64,000 bases of DNA from Lentimicrobiaceae bacterium (lineage in GTDB: Bacteria > Bacteroidota > Bacteroidia > Bacteroidales > F082), in the NCBI GenBank assembly GCA_015061315.1, contig SUWV01000006.1, forward strand, positions 1 through 64,000. Direction: 5' to 3'. This document shows positions 17,383-25,673 of this stretch, piece by piece. The position numbers were made by a program, and so were the translations under genes. The notes under the pieces were generated by a model. The model was not told where the DNA came from, did no database searches, and saw only the letters and a program-made list of their open reading frames with translations. Each line of letters begins with the position of its first letter. Positions within the stretch are counted from its first letter, which is position 1.

Positions 17383-18654
17383 TTACAATATTCCTTTAAA
17401 CTCATTGATTTTCTCTTCAAAAGCGACTTTATTCTCGCTGCTCACTGGATTTGCTGACGGTGACTCAAACGTTAGCGGATTTATGTATTTACCGTTTTTA
17501 TTCAATCTGAAGTCCAAGTGTGGTCCTGTCGACATTCCTGTGCTGCCGACGTATCCTATTAAGTCGCCTTGTTTCACCTTGCTGCCTTTTTGTATTCCTT
17601 TAGCGAAGCCGTTGAGGTGCATGTAAGTCGTTGTATAAGTGCTGTTATGTTTTATCTTCAGGTAGTTGCCGCCGCCTTTTTTATCCCAGCCTTTTTCTAT
17701 CACGGTGCCATCGGCTATCGTCACAACAGGCGTTCCTGTCGGTGCGGCATAATCGACGCCATGATGCGGGCGTACGACTTTAGTCACGGGATGTCTTCTT
17801 GCATTGGAGAAGTGAGAGCTTATCCTGCGATAGTTTAGCGGTGCTTTAAGAAAAGCCTTTCTGAGATTGGCGCCATTCTCGTCGAAATATTCGCCTTTGC
17901 CGTTTTGCTCGAAGTAATATGCGTAATGTCCTTCGCCGCTGTTTTTCAGGTATGAAGCGAGGATGTTGCCGATGCCGATAGGCTCGTCGTTAATATATTT
18001 ATGTTCATAAACGACCTTGAAGGTGTCGCCAGGCTGTATGCCAAAGAAATCCACCGTCCAGGCGTATATGTCAGATAGTTTCAATGTTAGATATGGGTCG
18101 CAGCCCGCTTCCTGCATGGCTACCCATAATGAGCTGTTAATCACGCCTTCTGCAATCTCTGTCTTTGTAGTCACTTCTTTCTGCCCAATCCATGCGGTGA
18201 GAGAGTCGGTGAGGCTGAAGACGGCGTAGTTGACTTTGTCGATTTCATAAATCCAAAATTCTGGTGTTGGAACGCTGTCGCGAGAAATTAAAAACGTATG
18301 CTTCTGTCCAGGTCTTATCTTCCTTATGTCAAAAACCTTACGATGCTTTTTCTCGATATGCGTGATGGTGTTGTAGTCGACATCTTCTTTTAACATTATG
18401 TTGGAAAGAAACTGATTCTTTCTGATAGTGTCGACCTTGACATCGTAATTGTCGATACATATTCCATAAAGATATTCCGGTTCTTTGACTTCTTTGGCTT
18501 CTTTCACTTCAATGTTGTCGCTTGTATCTTTATCTCCAGATAATATCATAGCGATGACGATAAAGAGCAATATCCCGCCTATAGCACATGAGTATGTACG
18601 TAAGTTGGCTTTAATATTCTTTTTTAAGAAATCAATTATATCGTGGAAATTCAT
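17383..18654 (-). CDS. M23-family peptidoglycan peptidase, membrane-anchored
   Basis: A 423-aa protein. A membrane anchor lies at about 18-38. A long periplasmic region includes two SH3/OapA-like stretches (about 60-270). A LytM (M23) domain spans about 285-400, with HHGVD near 297 and GPHLDFR near 376-382. The zinc ligands His and Asp of HxxxD are present. The usual HxH reads HLD, a variant common in Bacteroidota M23 enzymes. It should cut peptide cross-links in the cell wall during growth or division, or act as a regulator if the change weakens metal binding. It has its own minus-strand -7 box (18720-18727). Length is typical for this subgroup. Confidence 0.88.
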   Translation of the reverse strand: MNFHDIIDFLKKNIKANLRTYSCAIGGILLFIVIAMILSGDKDTSDNIEVKEAKEVKEPEYLYGICIDNYDVKVDTIRKNQFLSNIMLKEDVDYNTITHIEKKHRKVFDIRKIRPGQKHTFLISRDSVPTPEFWIYEIDKVNYAVFSLTDSLTAWIGQKEVTTKTEIAEGVINSSLWVAMQEAGCDPYLTLKLSDIYAWTVDFFGIQPGDTFKVVYEHKYINDEPIGIGNILASYLKNSGEGHYAYYFEQNGKGEYFDENGANLRKAFLKAPLNYRRISSHFSNARRHPVTKVVRPHHGVDYAAPTGTPVVTIADGTVIEKGWDKKGGGNYLKIKHNSTYTTTYMHLNGFAKGIQKGSKVKQGDLIGYVGSTGMSTGPHLDFRLNKNGKYINPLTFESPSANPVSSENKVAFEEKINEFKGIL

Positions 18655-18655
18655 G

Positions 18656-18825
18656 ACAATTTACAGTTTACATTTTACAATTTACAATGTATGATGCACA
18701 ATCTACAATTACGTGAAGTCAAATATACATACGGACACTTTGAATTATCCATATATCCAAATACGAAAAACTGAGAAACCGATACTATCTTTTCTCAGTT
18801 TCTCAGTTTCTCAGATTTTCTGTTT
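18656..18825. repeat. 7- and 8-bp arrays between the M23 gene and iorB
   Basis: ACAATTT-type 7-bp words (18656-18712) precede the M23 start (minus strand). 8-bp tttctcag words (18770-18822) follow the iorB stop. Read on the minus strand, the latter is aatctgagaaactgag, the same orientation as after the dnaJ stop on the plus strand. Confidence 0.8.
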
Positions 18826-19401
18826 TTATTTATTCAAAGCTTGTTTGTAACCAGCTTCAACGGCTTTGAGGTTGAGTGTCACGACCTCTTCGCCTTTCCT
18901 TCCGAATTGTTCGCGGATACTATTTTCTATTGTCTCCATTTCAAATCCTAAGAAAGGAACAGCAGCGCCGAATATCACCATGTTAGCTGCGCGTACGTTG
19001 CCGCATTCTTTTGCGATATTGTCGGCATCGATGATGACTGCGTTATGTTTTTTCAACTCAGCGTAGACTTCTTCGATATTAGGATAGTTGTCGATATTTA
19101 CGAAAGGTTCTTTTGCTGTGATGATGACGCCGTCTTTAGCGAGCATAGGGAGATAACGAAGAGCTTCCATTGGTTCCACAGAGATGATGAGGTCGGCTTT
19201 ACCTTCAGCGATGAGGTCTGATGCTATCTCGTTTGATGAGAGACGAAGGTGTGACTGAACGTCGCCACCTCTTTGGCTCATGCCGTGAACTTCAGCTTGT
19301 TTGAGATACATGTTTTTCTCAACAGCAGCGATACCTATACATGAAGCGATACTGAGGATACCTTGACCGCCAACACCTGCTAATATAATGTCTTTTTTCA
19401 T
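18826..19401 (-). CDS. iorB: Indolepyruvate:ferredoxin oxidoreductase, beta subunit
   Basis: A 191-aa gamma-domain subunit of 2-oxoacid:ferredoxin oxidoreductases. The N-terminal glycine-rich motif GVGGQGILSIASCIG is at about 8-22, with HGMSQRGGDVQSHLR near 39-53. With IorA it oxidatively decarboxylates arylpyruvates (indolepyruvate, phenylpyruvate) to aryl-acyl-CoA, reducing ferredoxin, in aromatic amino acid breakdown or the reverse. The gene lies 21 nt downstream of iorA in one transcript. Normal length. Confidence 0.93.
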   Translation of the reverse strand: MKKDIILAGVGGQGILSIASCIGIAAVEKNMYLKQAEVHGMSQRGGDVQSHLRLSSNEIASDLIAEGKADLIISVEPMEALRYLPMLAKDGVIITAKEPFVNIDNYPNIEEVYAELKKHNAVIIDADNIAKECGNVRAANMVIFGAAVPFLGFEMETIENSIREQFGRKGEEVVTLNLKAVEAGYKQALNK

Positions 19402-19422
19402 GATTGTCTGTTTTTAAGTTTA

Positions 19423-21033
19423 TTATTTGTTTTCTGCTGCTTTCTTTGCACGCATCTTTCTGCTTAATGTCTGGATACATTCACGACGTGGAATGATGAC
19501 AGAAACGCCATCGTATGCCAACTCTTCTCTGATGACTTGTACGTTAGCTTCGTGTTGGTTTGGCAATGGCTTGATGACTCTGATATGTTCTGGAGCTACG
19601 CCTAAACCTGCACAGATGCTTTCCAAACGTCCTTCTGCTGATGACTTCTGACCACCTGTCATACCTGTTGTGGAGTTGTCTAAGATCATGACGACGATGT
19701 TGTTCTTGTTATTGACAGCGTCTAACAAGCCTGTCATGCCTGAGTGTGTGAATGTAGAGTCGCCGATACAAGCTACTACAGGGTGGAGACCAGCTTCTGA
19801 TGCGCCGATAGCCATTGTGATACTTGCGCCCATGTCGACGGTACTGTTGATAGAGTTGAGTGGAGGAGTAGCGCTGAGGGTGTAGCAGCCGATGTCGCCG
19901 AATACCTTGCCAGTGCCATATTCTGCCATAGCTTCGTTGAGAGCTCTGAAAGAATCCCAGTGAGGACATCCGTCGCACAATTTTGGAGGACGAGCCTTGA
20001 CTAATTCTGGAATAGGAGCGCCTACTTCAAATGGTCTGCCTAATGCTTTGGCAACGATGTTAGGATTGAGTTCGCCATCGCGTGGCAAGGTGCCGTCTAA
20101 ACGTCCGTGGATTGGCTTGCCTGTAGCCAAAAGTCCTTTTAATAATTCTTCAACGACAGGATAACCTTCTTCCATGACTAAGATCTCGTCACATTCGTCA
20201 TAGATCTTTTGAATCATGGCGATAGGAAGTGGATATTGGCTGATCTTCAAAACTGGATATGGTATAGTCTCATTATTGTAGTTTTCTTTCAAATAGTTGT
20301 ATGAAAGACCACATGCTATGATACCTAACTTCTTGTCTGTTCCTTCAAAATATTTGTTGAAACCGCTCTCGTTGCTGTCTTGTTCCATGACAGACTGTTT
20401 AGCGAGCAATTCTTTATATTGTCTCTTTGCTATTGCTGGAAGCAAAACATATTGACGTAAGTTTGAAGGAAGAGCTAACTCGTTTTGTTGACGTCTCTCT
20501 GTGCAGACGACGCCAGCGCGTGAGTGAGCTAAACGTGTGGTGACACGTAACATGACTGGTGTTCCAACTTTCTCTGAGAGGTCGAAAGCGTAACGTGCCA
20601 TGTCGTAAGCTTCTTGTTGATTTGATGGTTCGAGGAGTGGAATGAGAGCGAACTTAGCGTAAGTACGTGAGTCTTGCTCATTCTGTGATGAGTGCATCGA
20701 TGGGTCGTCGGCAGCGAGAACTACCATACCGCCGTTTACACCTGTGATAGCTGAGTTGATGAATGGGTCGGCAGCGACATTAACACCAACGTGTTTCATA
20801 CATACTATTGAACGTTTGCCTGCGTATGACATGCCGATAGCACTCTCCATAGCAGTCTTCTCATTTGCTGACCATAATGCACGAATGCCTAATTCTTTAG
20901 CTTCTTTTGAGCCTTGGATGAACTCCATGATCTCTGTCGATGGTGTGCCTGGATAAGCGTAAACACCTGAAAGACCAGCGTCGATGGCGCCTTGTGCAAT
21001 GGCTTCATCTCCAAGTAATAAAATCTTCTTCAT
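19423..21033 (-). CDS. iorA: Indolepyruvate:ferredoxin oxidoreductase, alpha subunit (no ferredoxin tail)
   Basis: A 536-aa protein. The N-terminal pyrimidine-binding domain (GVYAYPGTPSTEI, about 24-36) is followed by a transketolase-like C-terminal TPP domain starting at CDGCPH (about 353) with GDIGCYTL and GDSTFTHSG. Archaeal and many bacterial IorA are 600-640 aa and end in two [4Fe-4S] CxxCxxCxxxCP clusters. This protein stops after the TPP domain, with only CIQTLSRKMRAKK beyond it, so electrons must pass through another ferredoxin route. A minus-strand promoter is visible upstream. First gene of the iorAB operon. Confidence 0.92.
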   Translation of the reverse strand: MKKILLLGDEAIAQGAIDAGLSGVYAYPGTPSTEIMEFIQGSKEAKELGIRALWSANEKTAMESAIGMSYAGKRSIVCMKHVGVNVAADPFINSAITGVNGGMVVLAADDPSMHSSQNEQDSRTYAKFALIPLLEPSNQQEAYDMARYAFDLSEKVGTPVMLRVTTRLAHSRAGVVCTERRQQNELALPSNLRQYVLLPAIAKRQYKELLAKQSVMEQDSNESGFNKYFEGTDKKLGIIACGLSYNYLKENYNNETIPYPVLKISQYPLPIAMIQKIYDECDEILVMEEGYPVVEELLKGLLATGKPIHGRLDGTLPRDGELNPNIVAKALGRPFEVGAPIPELVKARPPKLCDGCPHWDSFRALNEAMAEYGTGKVFGDIGCYTLSATPPLNSINSTVDMGASITMAIGASEAGLHPVVACIGDSTFTHSGMTGLLDAVNNKNNIVVMILDNSTTGMTGGQKSSAEGRLESICAGLGVAPEHIRVIKPLPNQHEANVQVIREELAYDGVSVIIPRRECIQTLSRKMRAKKAAENK

Positions 21034-21077
21034 TATTATTTGATTTTGTTATTAAATTTACAATAATTATACGTTTG

Positions 21078-21107
21078 CAAATGTAACAAAATCTTTTGGT
21101 ATTTCAA
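21078..21107 (-). promoter_or_regulatory. Promoter of iorAB
   Basis: On the minus strand, TTGAAAT-type -33 (21105-21107), 19 nt, then TACATTTG (21085-21078). Fits the Bacteroidota consensus; the iorA ATG lies 45 nt downstream. Confidence 0.75.
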
Positions 21108-21129
21108 TGGATATTTTGAAAAAAACTTT

Positions 21130-21365
21130 GACTGTTGTCTTGTTTGGACGTTTAGACGTTGAGATGTTGAGACGTACCAATTACATCGTGTTTATTTTAA
21201 GTGATGAAGTGATGAAGTGATGAAGTGATGGAGTGATGGAGTGATGAAGTACTTCCCAACTCCATAACTCCATAACTAATAAAAACGTGTAAATGATATA
21301 TTGTTTATTTTCATTGGTATCATCGACGCGTCTCTACTTGGAGACTAGGAGTCTTGGTGACTTTT
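21130..21365. repeat. Composite repeat block before the PspC gene
   Basis: The block contains a gttgagac 8-bp array (21145-21175) and a broken left half of family B (GTACCAATTACATCGTG, 21174-21195). Then come a gatgaagt 8-bp array (21200-21250), a complete family B hairpin (21285-21335), and a leader-type array (ttggagactaggagtcttggtgac). It fills most of the gene-free stretch 21034-21443. Confidence 0.8.
21285..21335 (+). repeat. Family B hairpin, ATGATAT/GTATCAT type
   Basis: ACGTGTAAATGATAT pairs with GGTATCATCGACGCGT. The inner stem differs from the ATTACATC/GGTGTAAT type on both sides, so pairing is kept. Confidence 0.75.
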
Positions 21366-21390
21366 TTTAACAATCAAACAATATAATTGT

Positions 21391-21398
21391 TATCTTTG
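21391..21398 (+). promoter_or_regulatory. -7 promoter box of the PspC gene
   Basis: TATCTTTG 46 nt before the PspC ATG. The -33 region is AT-rich without a clear TTTG. Confidence 0.55.
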
Positions 21399-21443
21399 GA
21401 GTGATTTTTTTAAGATCTATTGAATTAATTAAAATTTGAAAAA

Positions 21444-21647
21444 ATGCGTGATAATAAGAAGTTTAGACGTAATGCTTTGAATAAAGTCATTGGCGGTGTT
21501 TGCTCCGGATTGGCAGATTATTTTGATATTGATGTAGTTTTAGTGAGAATACTCTTTGCCGCATCTTTCTTATTTGCTGGCGTCGGAGGTGGATTATATC
21601 TTCTTCTGTGGATATTGGTGCCTGCCGACAACTACATTAATTATTGA
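21444..21647 (+). CDS. PspC-domain membrane protein
   Basis: A 67-aa protein, almost entirely one PspC domain: LNKVIGGVCSGLADYFDIDV (about 12-31), then a hydrophobic stretch (about 35-60) ending LLLWILVPADN. Such proteins relate to phage-shock/envelope-stress responses and sit in the inner membrane. This is the minimal single-domain type, often found as a stand-alone gene in Bacteroidota. A -7 box precedes it. It is followed by repeat arrays and then dnaJ, which may be a separate unit. Confidence 0.9.
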   Translation: MRDNKKFRRNALNKVIGGVCSGLADYFDIDVVLVRILFAASFLFAGVGGGLYLLLWILVPADNYINY

Positions 21648-21689
21648 TAATTGATAAAACAAAAACGGCAGACTGTTGTTATACAGAAA

Positions 21690-21798
21690 AATATTGACAC
21701 ATTGAATGTGTTTGTTCAGAATGGAATGAACACATTCGATGCGTCCCCACTCAACTAGTAAACTCGTAGACTTGTTGACTTGTAGACTCGTAGACTCA
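21690..21798. repeat. Small inverted element and leader-type 8-bp array before dnaJ
   Basis: ACACATTGAATGTGT and AACACATTCGATGCGTCC form small self-complementary pieces (21696-21746). A ctcgtaga-cttgttga-cttgtaga array (21757-21797) follows, ending 8 nt before the ATG of the DnaJ gene. Confidence 0.75.
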
Positions 21799-21805
21799 AA
21801 AAGGT

Positions 21806-22693
21806 ATGGAATACAAAGATTACTATAAGATATTAGGTGTGGAGCGCTCGGCTTCGCAAGATGAAATAAAGAAGGCTTATCGTAAGCTGGCAGTGAAATA
21901 TCACCCTGACAAGAATCCTGATGACAAGGTGGCAGAAGAGAAGTTCAAGGAGATCTCGGAGGCTTATCAAGTTATTGGCAATGCCGACTCTCGTAAGAAA
22001 TATGATGAGCTTGGCGCTAACTGGAAACAATATGAGAATGCAGGATTTAACGGTTTCGGTGGCGGCGGACAAGGATTCAGCGCGAGCGGCTTCTCCGATT
22101 TCTTCGATATGTTCTTCGGCGGTCAGGGCGGGGGAGCTGGCTTCGACATAAGAGACTTTATGGGCGGGGGTCGTAGATCGTCACGTCCTGCTAAAGGCAG
22201 CGACCTCAACGCTACTATCAATATGACTCTCTTGGAAGCATATCAAGGCTCACAACGTATGCTCGACCTCAACGGTAACACGATAAAAATTACAATAAAA
22301 CCTGGTGTGCGCGACGGACAGGTGCTGCGTATCAAAGGCAAAGGTAATCCAGGACGTAACGGAGGCGACAATGGAGACCTTCTCATAAAAGTCGTTATCA
22401 CCAACGACCCTGTCTATCAACGCGACGGCGACGACCTTATAAAAAATATCAACATCGACATATATACCGCGATTCTCGGTGGTAAGATAACCGTCAATAC
22501 ACTCAAAGGCGATGTCAATGTTCCGATAAAACCACAGACACAAAACAATAGCACCCTGCGACTTAAAGGTCTCGGTATGCCTCATTACGGCAAAGAAGGC
22601 GCCGGAGCTCTACTGTTGAAAGTACAGCTTCTATTACCAGAACATTTCTCACAAAAAGAATTGGAACTCATCAAGGAAGCTTCGGAGGTTTGA
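21806..22693 (+). CDS. DnaJ-family co-chaperone (CbpA-type)
   Basis: A 295-aa protein. The J domain covers 1-70 with HPD at 33-35 ([10 protein letters not shown]). A Gly/Phe-rich linker runs about 75-125 ([18 protein letters not shown]). Two DnaJ C-terminal substrate-binding domains span about 135-285 ([37 protein letters not shown]). It lacks the four CxxCxGxG zinc motifs of DnaJ proper and so is a class II (CbpA-like) J protein that stimulates DnaK. Normal length. The start follows a leader array; the stop is followed directly by a tctgaaaa 8-bp array. Confidence 0.93.
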   Translation: MEYKDYYKILGVERSASQDEIKKAYRKLAVKYHPDKNPDDKVAEEKFKEISEAYQVIGNADSRKKYDELGANWKQYENAGFNGFGGGGQGFSASGFSDFFDMFFGGQGGGAGFDIRDFMGGGRRSSRPAKGSDLNATINMTLLEAYQGSQRMLDLNGNTIKITIKPGVRDGQVLRIKGKGNPGRNGGDNGDLLIKVVITNDPVYQRDGDDLIKNINIDIYTAILGGKITVNTLKGDVNVPIKPQTQNNSTLRLKGLGMPHYGKEGAGALLLKVQLLLPEHFSQKELELIKEASEV

Positions 22694-23338
22694 ATCTGAA
22701 AATCTGAGAAACTGAAAATCTGAGAATAAGTCCCGTTAGGGACGACAGAATATAGGCAGGTGTGAAGAGCGTAGCTCGTAACGCCTGCCGAATCGGGTTG
22801 GAGTCAATGAGACAACAAGTCAACAAGACAACAAGTCAACAAGTCGGAGTCAGTGTTGGAGTTTGATATATTTGATGATTAGTGATGCCTGAAGGGCTAT
22901 GACAGATATAGCGTATGGCGGAGCCGTACGAATGAAGATATATATTCAATTATATGGTGGACACATTCAATGTGTCCGTACAAATTTTATTATTGCAGTA
23001 ACTTGTAGACTTGTAGACTCGTTGACTTGTAGACTTGTAGACTCGAAAGCGTTAGGGATTGGAGCGGCATCCTTTGCGAGCGCAGTTTACGGAGCGAGCA
23101 AAGATATAGCGGAAAGCCCGACGGCGATAGCCGGAACGCCCACATTAATTTATAATTAACAATTAACAATTAACTAACTTCATAACTAAAAAAGTCATAA
23201 CGCGTCTCTACATTATTGTCTCAAAAAAATCTTTAGACTTTAGACTTTAGACTTTAGACTTTTATTATCTTTGCACAATTACAGTGACTTTATCTTCGTT
23301 ACTGCAATTATGCATTATGAATTATAAATTATGAATTG
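22694..23338. repeat. Long composite repeat block between dnaJ and the TonB receptor gene
   Basis: The gene-free stretch contains, in order: a tctgagaa 8-bp array (22694-22727), family C (22729-22790), a gtcaacaa array (22800-22850) and a degenerate family C (22884-22930). Next come a GGACACATTCAATGTGTCC palindrome (22961-22979), a gtagactt array (22999-23045) and family D (23049-23141). It ends with an AACAATT array (23149-23175), an agacttt 7-bp array (23231-23262) and a TGCATTATGAATTA array (23302-23338). Confidence 0.85.
23266..23273 (+). promoter_or_regulatory. -7 box embedded at the end of an agacttt array
   Basis: TATCTTTG directly follows the 7-bp array. The -33 position falls inside the array. 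It probably drives the TonB receptor and oligopeptidase genes. Confidence 0.55.
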
Positions 23339-23340
23339 AT

Positions 23341-25668
23341 ATGTTTGCCAAAATAAGAACTCTTATAGTCTTTACATTTCTGCTTTTGTTTAGCATTACT
23401 GCTTATGCTCAAGATAATAACGTAAAAGGCTTCGTTTATGAAAAAGCTACTGGCGAGCCAATGATGTTCTGTAACGTCTATCTCAAAGGCACTACCTACG
23501 GCGCTTCCACCGACATCAACGGCTTCTTTAACATAACCAAAATACCAGACGGCGATTATCTTGTCTTAGTCACTAACCTCGGCTACGATACTATCTCCGA
23601 GAAGCTGTCGCTGCGTAACAATCAGGTCATAAATAAAAAATATTATCTCGATGAGTCATCGGTGGTGCTTTCGGCTGTTAATATCACTGCCGATAAGATC
23701 GAGGCGCGTACCGAGACCAAGACTTCTGTCGTCAATGTCACGCCTAAGGTCATCACGAGGATTCCTACTATGGGAGGTCAAGCCGACTTGGCTCAGTATC
23801 TGCAAGTCATTCCTGGTGTCATCTTTACTGGCGATCAGGGCGGACAGCTTTATATCAGGGGCGGCTCGCCTATACAGAACAAGGTGCTTCTCGACGGCAT
23901 GGTAGTATATAATCCTTTCCATTCCATCGGTTTGTTCTCGGTCTTCGACACCGACATCATCAGGAACGCTGAGATTTATACCGGAGGCTTCGGCGCAGAA
24001 TACGGCGGTCGCATCTCCTCAGTGATGGACATCACCACGCGCGACGGTAACAAGAAACGCCTCGCCGGTAAAGTCGGAGCCAGCACCTTCGGAGCTAAGA
24101 TAACACTCGAAGGTCCTCTTAAAAAAGCCAAAAACCCAGACGATATGACGGCGTCTTTCATAATATCAGCAAAGAACTCATATCTCGATAAGACTTCACA
24201 AAGCGTTTATAAGCCGATATTGAACGGTAACGAATTGCCGTATACCTATAACGACATATACGGTAAGATATCTATTAACTCTACCAACGGAAGTAAAATC
24301 AATTTCTTCGGATTTAACTTCACCGATGACGTGATGAATTATAAATCAATATCAAACTTCGGCTGGGACTCGTATGGCGGTGGCGTCAATTTTGTCGTGA
24401 TACCGGGTAAGTCGCCGACCATGATAGAAGGTAACGTGGCATATTCCGATTACGAGGCGCGACTTGAAGAGGCTAATAATCCGAATAGAAATAGCTCTAT
24501 CAACGGCTTTAATGCTGGCTTTGCCTTCACTTATTTCTTGGGAAAAAATACTCTTAAATATGGTATCGAGATGCTCGGCTTCAAGACGGTCTTCGATTAT
24601 TTTAAGTCGAATGGCATTCATATCAGTCAGGTTGATAACACCACAGAATTAGGAGCTTACGTGAAATATAAGGCTCAGTTCGACAAGCTTATCCTCGAGC
24701 CGAGTTTCAGGTTACAGGCTTACGCTTCGCTCTCGGAAGTGTCGCCGGAGCCACGTCTTGCCATAAAATATAATGTGACGGATTGGTTCAGAGTCAAGGC
24801 TGCAGGAGGTTTCTATTCACAAAATCTCGTGGCTGCCAATAGCGACCGCGACGTCGTTAATCTCTTCTACGGATTCCTCTCAGGTCAGGCTAACATGCCT
24901 TCTAAATTTGATGGTAAGGAAGTGACGACGAAACTGCAGAAAGCTATACATTATATAGTAGGTACGGAATTCGATGTCGTCAATAATCTTACGCTTAATG
25001 TCGAGGGTTATTATAAAGACTTCAGACAGCTGACGAGCATGAATAGAAACCAGAAATATTCCGATAATGATGCTCCTCTTGGTACGCCTGAACTGTTGAG
25101 AAAGGATTTCATGATTGAGAAAGGTAGAGCCTATGGTCTCGATGTCTCGTTGAAATATGAGAACATGCGATGGTATCTCTGGGGCGCCTATTCTTTGGGT
25201 TATGTCAATAAAGATTATGAAGATGTTGATAAGGTGTTACATACATATCGTACTCACTACGACCGTCGTCATAATATGAATCTCATGGCGACATATACGG
25301 CGGGCTCGAAACATCAGTGGGAAATCAGCGCACGATGGAACTTCGGAACGGGATTTCCTTTCACTAAGGTGAGCGCGTTCTACGAGAAGCTGCCTTACGA
25401 TAACATCTACTTCGACCCTTATACCGAAAGCGGCTATCTCGGAATTATCTACGACGAACTTAACACTGGTCAGCTGCCGACTTATCATCGTTTAGATATT
25501 GACGTGAAACGTAAATTCTACTTCACAGAAAATGTTATCCTTGAAGCCGACTTCAGCGTGACTAACGTCTATGACAGACAAAATATATTCTACATCGACA
25601 TCGTATCGACGGAGTTTATCTATCAGCTGCCTCTGATGCCAAGTGTCGGCTTAACATTATCATTCTAA
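23341..25668 (+). CDS. TonB-dependent receptor with carboxypeptidase-like domain
   Basis: A 775-aa protein. The signal peptide (about 1-24) ends AYAQ. A carboxypeptidase regulatory-like domain (about 28-110, VKGFVYEKATGEPMMFCNVY) precedes a plug with LAQYLQVIPGVIFTGDQGGQ and IRGGSPIQNKVLLDG (about 145-185) and GGFGAEYGGRISSVMDI (about 214-230). An outer-membrane barrel follows to the final LPLMPSVGLTLSF. There is no SusD partner, so it is probably not a glycan (Sus) receptor. The substrate is unknown. It lies 5 nt upstream of the oligopeptidase gene, suggesting a role in peptide uptake coupled to peptide cleavage. Confidence 0.88.
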   Translation: MFAKIRTLIVFTFLLLFSITAYAQDNNVKGFVYEKATGEPMMFCNVYLKGTTYGASTDINGFFNITKIPDGDYLVLVTNLGYDTISEKLSLRNNQVINKKYYLDESSVVLSAVNITADKIEARTETKTSVVNVTPKVITRIPTMGGQADLAQYLQVIPGVIFTGDQGGQLYIRGGSPIQNKVLLDGMVVYNPFHSIGLFSVFDTDIIRNAEIYTGGFGAEYGGRISSVMDITTRDGNKKRLAGKVGASTFGAKITLEGPLKKAKNPDDMTASFIISAKNSYLDKTSQSVYKPILNGNELPYTYNDIYGKISINSTNGSKINFFGFNFTDDVMNYKSISNFGWDSYGGGVNFVVIPGKSPTMIEGNVAYSDYEARLEEANNPNRNSSINGFNAGFAFTYFLGKNTLKYGIEMLGFKTVFDYFKSNGIHISQVDNTTELGAYVKYKAQFDKLILEPSFRLQAYASLSEVSPEPRLAIKYNVTDWFRVKAAGGFYSQNLVAANSDRDVVNLFYGFLSGQANMPSKFDGKEVTTKLQKAIHYIVGTEFDVVNNLTLNVEGYYKDFRQLTSMNRNQKYSDNDAPLGTPELLRKDFMIEKGRAYGLDVSLKYENMRWYLWGAYSLGYVNKDYEDVDKVLHTYRTHYDRRHNMNLMATYTAGSKHQWEISARWNFGTGFPFTKVSAFYEKLPYDNIYFDPYTESGYLGIIYDELNTGQLPTYHRLDIDVKRKFYFTENVILEADFSVTNVYDRQNIFYIDIVSTEFIYQLPLMPSVGLTLSF

Positions 25669-25673
25669 TCATT

